The notes under the pieces: model-generated
The model's input: only the letters and a program-made list of their open reading frames with translations
Databases searched by the model: none
What the model was told of the DNA's origin: nothing
Program-made: the position numbers and the translations under genes
Shown here: in pieces, positions 45,201-64,000 of the stretch
How the letters are laid out: every line of letters starts with the position of its first letter
Position numbering within the stretch: the first letter of the stretch is position 1
Source: Diploscapter coronatus
Taxonomy: Eukaryota > Nematoda > Chromadorea > Rhabditida > Rhabditidae
Direction: 5' to 3'
DNA: 64,000 nt
NCBI GenBank assembly: GCA_964036155.1
Contig: OZ038423.1
Coordinates: 48,127,249-48,191,248, forward strand

Positions 45201-48200
45201 TTTCTGGGTAAGTTAAGTCGGTGTAAATTTCGCATGAAAATTTCAAAACACTTTTCCTTTGAAACTAAATCTTAAAGTTTTCTGGAGAAGTACCCACTAT
45301 TTTTAAGATTACCAGACCTAGGGAGGACGATCGTCCGAAATCCCTTGCGACCTACCCCCAGTATATTTTCTTAACGAATCCTATCTCTGACTTTAATAGG
45401 TCAAAACTTTAGCCAGTGTGATCTGGTGTCATAACTATGATTTCCCGCTTGCCACCTACCTCTCATATTTTATTCTCGTCTGGCAAAAGCAATATCTAGG
45501 TCTGAAGATTACCTATTTTTAAGCCCCTGATTCGTAATACAAATTAATATGCGCTAGGTCAATTATAAATTATGATGAGTCGGGTCGCATATTCCTTGTA
45601 CATGCTAAATATGGGACACACAGGCACAATTATCATTACTGCATAAATTTCTTCAACATTTGCGCACATACTTTAAATGACCTGAATTTACGGAATAATT
45701 TTATATCATTTCGAATTTAGCTGTTTCAGTTTTCTTCTCAGAACAATTTAATTTTCTCTTCATGTGCTAGTGCTACATTTTAATGTGCTTTAAAATTCGT
45801 ATTTTTAAATTCAATTAAACTTTAGATGTTTCATAATATTTTCTGCACACTTGATCTCAACATTAATCAATTTAGATATAACACGAACTTCCAATGATAT
45901 AATTTCAGAACTATCAAAATTTTTTTTTTTTAATTTCATAAAAATATCTGGCAGCTTTAACTCTATTTCATCCCGTTCCGAGCAGCTTCCTCCATTTATC
46001 CATCAAATTTCTATATTTCGCTCGAAAATCCCTGAATCCGTGTATTCGCCAACTTCGACCCGTCTTCCTCTCATCCATTTTGACCCGCTAGGGGCCTGCC
46101 GACCATTTATCACTGCTTCAAATCTTCTTCGCCTCCGAGTCAAACTGCCGTACATCAGTCGACTTCGCTCCCATTTTGCCACATTTCCACTTTTTGCGCG
46201 ACGTTTCAAGAAATTTGTCTCAAGAACTTGAAAAAGTTCATTTTTAACAAAATTTTAACACAAAAAGTGCTTTCATCGGTTTTGCTAAATTTTTTACAAA
46301 AAAAATGTCAAAAAATGCTAATTTATCCTATCCATCAACATTCTTTATCAGAACTACTACAAAAATTAGAAAAAAAATCTTCAATTTTTCCATGCGTGGA
46401 ATTTTTCTTCCAGAAAACGTTGTACTCTATTTGAATCTCCTAAAGTCCTGCACCAAATTGCCATTTTCCGTGCAAATTTCAACGGGTTCTTCAAAGTTTA
46501 TTCCCACATTTTTTCCAGACTCCATTTTTCTCTACAAATCTTCATCTTTAGATTCGTTAAGCGTTTCGCTTTGGGCCTGAGTTTAGTCAGAGAATTCACG
46601 CCTCTAGCGCTTCCTCTATTTCCTTATTAGGGTTTCAGCAGGATTTCGGCATCTTTCTGCTCTCTTCAATTGCAATTGTCCCCGTCTTTATCTCCTGAAA
46701 TCTTTATTTTATCCATTTTAGTTTTTCTACACTTTACCGCTTTTCTATCTCATTATTTTATTGCTCTTGGATAAGTTAAGATTCACATACATTTCTACAT
46801 TAATCCAAATAATTTCACAAACCTTATGCTATATTTTGAAACATAGATAGCTCAAATCTATAAATAGTAGATAGCGACTAAATTTCGGATAAACTTAATT
46901 TCAGAGTAGTAGATGGTTAAATGCAATACTCTGATTTCAAAGCCCTCTTCCAGATATATTATGAAACATACGAAATCGAACAATCAGAGTTGGTCTATCT
47001 CAAAATAGCTCGTAAAATCGGAGTGGGGATATTTTCTGGAGAAACTCTTATCGCCATCCGCCCTCGGCTCATTTTAGATTTCAAATAAGGAAGTGTCCAT
47101 TTAGTTGAGGGAAATTCTCGTTTTCCCTGAGAATTTTCTGCAAGACTTGTTTTTATCCGGTAAAATTGGCAGCGTCCTTAAACTTGGACGTTCGTCCGTC
47201 TTATTTTCGTCCCTATTTTTCAATTTTCAACTCCACGAACCAGCACCAATTTAGAATATTCTAAAAATATTTGTTCTAGAAGCCATCTCCCTAGTTTCAA
47301 ACCATCTTCTTATTTCATTAGTTTTTATTGGCTTTGGTATAGGTATAACATTCGAAAACTTTACAGAACTATCTCTTTCCCTTTGAATATGAGGATTCGT
47401 TGGAACATGAAAAACGCGAAATTTAGGTTTTTTCGTAGATTAAAGAAAATTTTCGACATTAATGAAGTCTCGTCGATTATTTGCTCATCAACTTTGACTT
47501 TCCACCTTCTTAACCTGTTAAAGAGTCAACATGCCTCGGGCGGATCGTGTTAAAGAGCTGAAGAAAGCGAAATATCACTCTGAAATGAGAGAATTGGAGA
47601 AAAAATCAAAAGATAGATTGAGATGTGAAATATCATGAAAAATGAGAAAGTTAGGGAAAAAGAATTGAGAAATAGATGAAATGAAAGAAAAAGAAGAAAA
47701 AAGAAAAAGAAAGGCCACGGGCCGGTCAGGTTTCAAGTGAGTGAGAGAGAGAGATGATTTTCCGTAAAGCACAATCACGTAAGTAAGTGAGAAAAAGCCA
47801 GCAATGATCGCAACGAAATTTTATCTTTATTACTTCAGCTTTGTATCCTTTATCTTTCTGATCTTCTAGGACATCATGATATTTTATCAGTTTCGCTGAC
47901 TTATTAGTACTCTATTTCAAGTTATCAAAATCATGCAGTTTTCTATGAAATCATCATTTTATTGAAACATACTTCCATTTTATATAAATCTCGAAATATC
48001 AATTTTCTCGTTTTTTTCAATTTGAACAGCTTCTTTTATTTTTATTGAACTCTTACCCTTTCTACGTTCTTCCGGCAGGTCATAGACAGCTGGTATCTAT
48101 TCTTTCTCTTCATTCCCCATGATATTTGAATTCTTTCTCTCTCTCTCTCACTTTCTCTTCTTTTCCTCTCTCCAATCCCCCAACTCATTCTCTTTGTCCT

Positions 48201-51200
48201 ATGGCACTTTGTTAGTGCCAGCCTCTATGTGCAGTGTGATCTAATCGATGAGCTAGAATCTCGGGGGTAGTCGGGATAAAAATTGATGGAATAAGGTCCA
48301 GACTTAAATTTGTTCTCAATTTTCCTGCTTCCCTTCCATTTTCACTCACTATCTCATTTTCTTCCTCCTTTTCCTCCCAAATTCACTTTTTCTCCCTAGT
48401 GTCCCTTCCGACCTCTCGCACACCACACATATTACTTCACCTTTCTGTTGGCGCTGCGGCTACAGGATCACAATTTGTCAGAGATTGGGGCATTTTGAGA
48501 GGCGCAAGGATGGATAAATCCCCGGACAATTGCCGCCGTTCTTTTTCTCCGATTTTTTAAACTCTTTATGATATCTAAGTTCTCTGTACTATTTCACTTT
48601 TCGGAATATTTTACCCTCTTCATAGTCCCCTATATTTCTCCATTCATTACTCTATTTCATTTGAGAGTTATCTAGTACAGCGCCGGCTAACGGATATGTT
48701 ATCTCTTCTTCTCTAATCTCTCTATTTTCCTTACATACTATTTCTTTCCCTAGCTCTTCTTTTATCGCCTTTACCTATGCTATTTCAGTTTTCTCTATTA
48801 TCTCTCTCTCTATCCCTCAACTTTTTGCTCCCTCATCTTTTCGTCACTTGGATTTCAAGTCTTCAAGCTAAAGTCTCATATCATATCCAACAAGAAGTGG
48901 CTATCAGTATCGATTGAGATTCGATGACTTTGCTAACCATAATTATCGATTATTTTCGAAGTGAATTAATACCTATTCAACGCTCGAATTAAAGAATTCG
49001 AGAACTACATTTTTGTTACGTAAATCATTGAAACCTATTCCATTTTTGCCAACTTCATTGTTTTCAAGATATGCAAAATTGATCAATGTTCGTCTCAAAA
49101 AATCAACATATGATTAAATCTATTAAAAATCTTTTTTTATTTCTAGAATTTTGTAGCCTATCCAAATTAATCATATTCTCATGATTTTCTTGTACAATAC
49201 GACTAATCTGTACATCACGCAATTATCCCTGTCTGTGTTTTCTCGTAATCTTAGCTGCTTGTCCGCATAAAACCAATATATTGCGTAATTACATCCAGCT
49301 GCATATTTTCTAGACGGTTTTACGGTCAATTATCCTACAGATTATTTCCAACCTAGGTTATTCAACAGAGTTAAGACTTCGATCATTTTCTATAAATCTT
49401 CTAAATAAAGAGTGAACCAAAGCTATAAATAACGATTTTTTTAAAAGTTGATCCCCTAGTTTTTCTTGATAAACTGGCAAAATGTGATAAATTTTTCAAA
49501 ATAGATGGGACATTTTACTGTGTGGTTATGATGGGATTAACAGAATCTTAATCCGTTGGTTCATTTACGCAAATTGCCTTCCCCCGTTTCAAGCCCTTAT
49601 AATCTCCACTTACAGCGAAGATTTCAACTATCAAATCTCAAGTATATCCCCCGATTTTGGGGAAAGTACAAACATTTTCGCAGATTTTGAAATAACTAGG
49701 AAACTTTATATAAACGGATTATATTACCATTGGAATTCGAGTTTTACGTCATAGGTAGCCCCTCAAAAAATTTCATTAGTTGATGATGAAGAATAGGTAA
49801 AAGAAACATCGTTTTTATTCGGAATTTTATATTTTACGTGCAGAAATTCAGGAAAAACCCCGCTTCCTAAACGCATTATTGTAACTATCAAAGTTGGCGG
49901 AAGCATGTTCAAAATCGAATTTTTACGCATCCTTTTGTCCACAAAATTCATGCAAAAGGCATGCAATTTTTCATCAATAGAGTCACAAAATGAGAGAAGG
50001 AAATTTCGAGAGAAAAAGACAAAAATATAGAGAAAGAAAAGAGAAATAGTTTAGAGAGAGAGAAAAGATGAAAATAAGAGACCCATCTTTTAGGCGGTCG
50101 TTTATTTTTCTTATTTCTGGGATAGATACAAGCCTGCCAGCCTTTATGAGAGGCATCCCCACTCTCTCATTCTTAACCCTCCTCTGGAAATCCTTATATT
50201 TCTCATTTCGGACCTCATCCTTGGACATATGTGGTATCATCGATCTTTTTCCTTATTTTAAAATTCGTACTATGGGTCAGAGGTCCTAAAGAAAATTTTA
50301 AGCTAAGTTACAACAAAATTCTGACCACTCAATTCTATTTTATAGCTAATCATAGACCTTTCGAATTTAGTCTTTTATGTAATTAGCTGATGAGTTCGGA
50401 AAGGTCTGTTTTGAGAAATTTTGGGGTATTTAAAAAATATATTATTGGTGTTATCCTTTCCTCTCTGTTAATGTCAAAATATCAATTGCCAAGGATTATT
50501 TCGAAATCTGCCCCTGTAAAATCCATCATTTTGCATACTCGATTAACACCCATCTCACGCCATATTTAATATTCTACAATTCATTCGTAATGGTAAAATA
50601 TAGGGTCCAAAAATCGGCTGGTTGTATTCTGCAAATGGTCGATATTCCTGGGGGTGCTAACTTTAGCTCTCCGGCTCTCACTTTGACATGCCATACGAGC
50701 AGAAAATGGTTGATGGCTTGAAACGGGAAAAACGAGAAGAACCTCCATTTTTAGAACTGCAACTTTGCATTCGCAAAGGCGGAGCATTGCTAATCTTTTA
50801 CTTTTGAAATATTGCCTAAGTTCGATAATCTTGAGCCTAAAAATGTCTTTTTCGATCAAATATATTTAAATTTTTCAAAAGTCAACCACTTACCATGATC
50901 GTTCTTTTTCTTTCTCTACATCAATATTGTTGCGATGCTCTGGTATAGATATTTAACTTCGCTAATTTCTGTCAAAGTAATTTTTAGTGTACTTTCCCTG
51001 AAGACGTGTATTTTGCAGCCTTACTTACTTTCGTTCTTTCTTTCCATTTCTGGTGCGTGTCAGCTACTCTACTCTGACTTGCTAACAAACTTCTTGCATA
51101 TGCATATCGTTGTGGGATAGCGTGGGTTTCGGAGAAACCAAAAAGAAGCTAGAAGAGGGTAAATACTAAAGGAGAGGAGGATAGAAAATTTGCCACCGAG

Positions 51201-53192
51201 ATAGCGAACTTTAAATATCGAAATCAAAGCTTCAAAGCTCCAGGTCTAATCCGCGTGCGACCCCCATTCACAATCGACCCGTGCCGAGCTTATTTTTCAA
51301 CTCCATCTTCCGAACCTTTACTTAACTAATGTGTTTATCACTGATAACATGAGATATCTATTTTTAAATCGCCAAAAATCACTGCTTCTTAAATTCTCTA
51401 GAATTTGAGCATATATATTTTTTAATATTGTCATTGTTTTTCTGATTTGAAAAAGTCATAAATTCAAAAATTGCGCGCGCTTTTTGATGGCAAAAACCGA
51501 GACTCGGCGGAGAAACGGAAGTCCGCCACGACCATTCAAGCGTAGTGTAATGGTCCGAAGAAATATGATTGAGATTCTTGAGGGCGAAAAGTGGGAGAAA
51601 GTGAAATATTCCTGAAAAGTTGGAGGCCCGAAAGAAAGAAAATCATGTTCTCGAAACGTTTATTCGAATATGTGAAATGGGAGAAAAATTGGTCCAAAAC
51701 TCGAGCATTTTTGGTCTGGAAAATCGAGCATTTTGGTTCGGATGAAAGATTTCGCGGTTCACATCATTCTAGACTCAGTATTTTTTCTTAATATTTTTTG
51801 CTCAGTTTTAAAAACTCAACTCAAAGCCAATCATTCTTCTATGATTATCTTGCAACTTAGTTGAAATTGGGACATATCTTGATCATTTTTCTGAAATTTA
51901 TAAAGATATCGCTCGCAAAACTTATTGATGACATTATGAAATTTCTATTACTTGAATTGCCCGAATCATACAGCATTTTTTCAGTGTCCCATGATCGACA
52001 TCTATCTCTGCATTTGTTACTAATCATCTCGAAAAAAGTCGATCTTCTCTAAAGTCTGCAACCTTTCGCTCGACATTTCGGGTTAACCACTTTCAGATGG
52101 CCATCTCAAAAAATCTCTCATAATATTGAAGCATGGACCTGTTTGCCGTCTGGAATATAAGCCCTCCAGATTTGATAGTTTATGTTGGTCTTATGTGCGT
52201 ATGTTGGTGGGGGTTAAGCCTTGGTTTATTGGCCTTTCAAAGTTTTTGCCTTCAACTTTATTTGATTCCTATAACTCTGGTCTCGCCACGAAAACAAGCA
52301 ATTGGTTTTATCTCTTCATTTCCTAAAGAATAGGCCAAGAGAACTGTCTGATATACGAGGTTTCATATCTGAGACTTTTCCTGATTACTTCCCCCTAAAA
52401 GTATCCTGATCATCGAAATACTTCTTGGATTCACTTTTCTCTTTCCACCCTCTAAGATCCCCGCTATCATTCAAAAATTCTTGTTATTTTCCCTCTCTCA
52501 AATGTCCTGTACTATTTTCAATGTCAGTTGTCCATTGTATTTCTTTTCTTCTCTAATTTTTTCATCCTATATCTCGAATGTTGGCTATTCGTATTTATCT
52601 CTACTCTCTCTGATTTTTCAATTATCTGTCACTTTATCAATTTCTTGTATCACCGGCTCAGTGGCAAAGTGATACACTTTTCTTTTTCTATCTTCTTTTC
52701 TCATCTATTTTCAGCACTATTTTTACCCGTCTTGTTCTTCCACTCTCTCCATTTTCCTGTTCTTTCGTATCGATGTCCTGAGGGAAAAGCGCTCAGCTGC
52801 AATCTTATATTCGGCAAATTTCACATCCCTTGCGCTCGAAATTCTCTTTCCTTGAGAACAAAACCACAACTTTTCTGGACAACGGCTTGCAAATTTCAAT
52901 GGAATATTATCGCGCTCGTTTCATCGTAATTTATCGTTTTCGTTCGATGATTTTGCACTTCAAAATGCACATAACACAAATATTGAATTATGAAAATTTC
53001 ATTAAATGGGGTTACCAGATGAGCACACATTAGTCGAGGTTTCAAATGGTTTGGTAATTTTCTCTAAAGTAAAATAAAGATGGTAAAAAAGTTTACCTGA
53101 CGAGTCATTTGAAGTGCAAAACTATCGGAATAGGATAGTTCATTGTCTTGATTATTGAACCTGAGTGACGTAACCCATTCTCGAATTTTCAG
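42263..53192. other. Long non-coding interval between nidogen and the kinase
   Basis: About 10.9 kb separating divergent genes, and presumably holding both promoters. I found no phase-consistent exon chain on either strand. Visible structure: a purine-rich tract around 47640-47760, CT-rich tracts around 48120-48190 and 48660-48830, and GCGCGCGC near 51474. A 35-codon ORF at 47531-47638 (MPRADRVKELKKAKYHSEMR...) is charged and could be chance. Terminal exons of unknown genes or non-coding RNAs cannot be excluded. Confidence 0.5.
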
Positions 53193-53206
53193 ATGTCGAA
53201 TGAAGA

Positions 53207-53210
<4 letters not shown>
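53193..53210 (+). promoter_or_regulatory. Five-codon upstream ORF overlapping the kinase start
   Basis: Directly after a TTTTCAG acceptor the mRNA would begin ATG-TCG-AAT-GAA-GAA-TGA. The TGA overlaps the kinase start as ATGA (53207-53210). If the acceptor is a trans-splice site, the uORF start would lie immediately next to the leader. A termination-reinitiation effect is possible but inferred. Confidence 0.4.
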
Positions 53211-62257
<9,047 letters not shown>

Positions 62258-63606
62258 TGATACAAGCATTGATGATAACTTCAACTGTAATGTTAAGGTC
62301 GATCTCTAAATTTAACATTGACGCTATTAACTATAGTAACCTTAATATTGCAATATTGCAACATTCTTTCAATTATTTTTAATTGGTTGATTCTTCTGCC
62401 AATAACATGCGGTCATATTATTCATTGTGAATGAAAACTGGAAGTTTTCTGAGATTCATCACAATGAAGCCCTCTTTCAATATTAGTAATTTCTTTTGAA
62501 ATTATATTACTATCTATGTTCTTGATTAAAAGTGCATTTTCTAAATCATCTTTGGAAACTTCACTAAACGTGTCTTAGTGTTAATGATACGATTGTCTCA
62601 TGATTTGTTGCATAATGATGGTACTCGAATAGTCTAAAACCTTTCAATTGTGACTATTATTCTGACTGTGGGTACTTTTCTCTTGCAAATTTAAAAAGTA
62701 ATGAAAATTTTTCGAGAGTGAGTACTCAAGGCCTAAAGTATTCATGTTGTATTGTATGAAGTCTAAATATTGCGCGCTCACTAATTATTCTCAATTCTCT
62801 TACACATAATATGAGCTAGATAATCATAGTCTTCGATTTTAATGATTTCCACTACTGTAATTACGGCATTACAACTGAAACTGATAATTTTGCCTTTACT
62901 AGAAATCGTAACCTCCTAAATATTGAAGTTAAAACAGCGGTATTTCATCTCATGTACTTACATTATTAGCACTTTACTTATTTCATACTATCGGATGCCC
63001 AAAAATGTTGTATTCTACGATGTTTTTCTCGTAATATGGTCATTCTAGGGCGCGAACATTGAGAAAAAGTGTTGTTCGTAGAGTGAGCGAGCCCAGAGAA
63101 CAATGATTTCTCGTTAGGACGAACAACGTATGAACACGCCCCTAAACTTAACACAGTATTTTTGTCTTTGATCATTGCAAATCTAGTCATCGGTAACTTT
63201 GAATTGCTCATTGTGAAGAATCGATAATTCAATTAGAATTATCGCTTACATTTTCAATCAAATCTGTCTCGATGAAGATTAATAAAATCGTCAAAATTTG
63301 TAAATTTGAATGCATTACTTGATTTGAGAGAGCAAATAAGTCATTTCCGAGAATGTTTAGGTAAGTTTCAACAAGAATAATGCTACGCTGATGAATCTTT
63401 CATTTCATTGCCCGGAAGATAGTTACTTTCGTGATGAGATATCAATGATTCCCCAATTTTACATCCAAACTTCGTAACGTCAAAACGACTCAAGAATCGA
63501 AATTTAGCAAATCTTCAGCTAATTCTTTTTGTATCATCTTATTTCGTCTTGAGATGTATAAATTTTTCAAGAACTCCAAAAATTGTCGCTATGAAATTTC
63601 TCCCAG
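62258..63606. other. Kinase 3' flank, nothing recognised
   Basis: About 1.3 kb of AT-rich sequence without supported exons. It may be 3'UTR plus intergenic DNA, or an intron if the exons from 63607 belong to a longer kinase isoform. Confidence 0.4.
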
Positions 63607-63909
63607 CGTCCCGCCGCCGGTTTCGCCACGAAAATTGTACGGCGACTTCGAGGTGGCGGCCGCGATCGCGTCGTCTTTAGCTGCCAAGCAAGAACTCGAT
63701 ACAGTTAATTGGAAAATACGAATATTTTTTTAATTTCCAATCTGTCTTTCCGTGAATCGAAACTCACAGAAATGAGGATAAAAGATTTTTCTGAAACTTA
63801 ATAAAATTTTTAGGATCGCATCTCCGCCGGCGTCTCATCGACGCGCATCCAGCCGACGCTGTCACCCACCGACTACCTCGACCACCCGGAAGGACTCAAA
63901 CCATTTCAG
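63607..63909 (+). CDS. Two exons of an unidentified gene, cut by right edge
   Basis: Exons 63607-63703 and 63814-63909 have good sites (CTCCCAG|, ACA|GTTAAT; TTTTAG|, CAG|GTTGGA) and share phase. They encode PPPVSPRKLYGDFEVAAAIA... then DRISAGVSSTRIQPTLSPTD and YLDHPEGLKPFQ. They are GC-richer than the flanks, as exons are here. No family is recognised. The first exon enters in phase 2, so an upstream coding exon is required, but none was found between 62258 and 63606. It may be alternative kinase sequence or a new gene. Confidence 0.5.
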
Positions 63910-64000
63910 GTTGGACTCTGAGGACGAAATTCTTCAAAATATCTAATTTTCACTTATTTACTGCTAAAACACCAATTTCTTCTAATTCTGAAAGGTAGTG

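Noticed and set aside
47531..47638. 35-codon ORF MPRADRVKELKKAKYHSEMR...
   Set aside because: Charged helical peptide, but no homologue known to me, no splice context and purine-biased surroundings. Left as possible chance.
50581..50859. 92-codon open frame on the minus strand
   Set aside because: No consensus splice sites or protein family features. Consistent with chance in a long intergenic region.

Overview
The window looks like a gene-dense stretch of a rhabditid-type nematode genome. The evidence is many very short introns (about 40-60 nt) with TTTCAG-type acceptors, splice or trans-splice acceptors placed just before start codons, a nematode-type serpentine receptor, and close matches to Caenorhabditis basement-membrane genes. 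The base composition is AT-rich with GC-richer exons. Nothing suggests a bacterial or viral genome. All gene models were spliced by hand from consensus sites plus reading-frame phase. There is no transcript support, and individual boundaries may be off by a base.

Layout. 204-1932 (-): 5' part of a gene for an RS-rich, coiled-coil protein that runs off the left edge. 2560-5366 (+): a secreted M1 aminopeptidase-like protein that has lost its zinc site. 5667-7051 (-): a small secreted Cys-rich protein, convergent with the previous gene. 7.05-11.6 kb: AT-rich non-coding DNA upstream of a very large gene. 11629-25493 (+): papilin (mig-6 orthologue), 42 coding exons and about 2,129 aa. It encodes an ADAMTS-like N-terminus, further thrombospondin repeats, 11 CCPD (lagrin-type) repeats, 11 Kunitz domains, an Ig domain and a PLAC domain. 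26974-29633 (+): a 7TM serpentine receptor. 30.7-31.9 kb: a TA-flanked MITE, a decayed BEL/Pao-like gag and an LTR. 33003-42262 (-): nidogen (nid-1 orthologue), 35 coding exons and about 1,566 aa. It encodes a NIDO domain, a Cys-rich antistasin-like insert, a G2F barrel, about 13 EGF modules, a YWTD propeller and a C-terminal EGF. 42.3-53.2 kb: a long non-coding interval. 53207-62257 (+): a tau-tubulin-kinase-like kinase, 24 coding exons and about 922 aa. 63607-63909 (+): two exons of a further gene cut by the right edge.

Function. The two largest genes, papilin and nidogen, both make basement-membrane components. They lie convergently with only the receptor and transposon debris between them. 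Papilin supplies ADAMTS-like and protease-inhibitor modules for matrix remodelling and cell migration. Nidogen bridges laminin and collagen IV/perlecan through its propeller and G2F domains. I see no operon. The other genes look functionally unrelated.

The most unusual signals are as follows. A nidogen intron consists almost entirely of a foldback element whose 7-bp flanking duplications coincide with the splice junctions (introner-like). Other long foldback elements sit in introns of four genes. A nidogen acceptor appears to have decayed from AG to AT, with rescue by an upstream AG. Only one of the 11 papilin Kunitz domains keeps a basic P1 residue. Papilin has a probable short-isoform exit. 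The M1-like protein has lost its active site.
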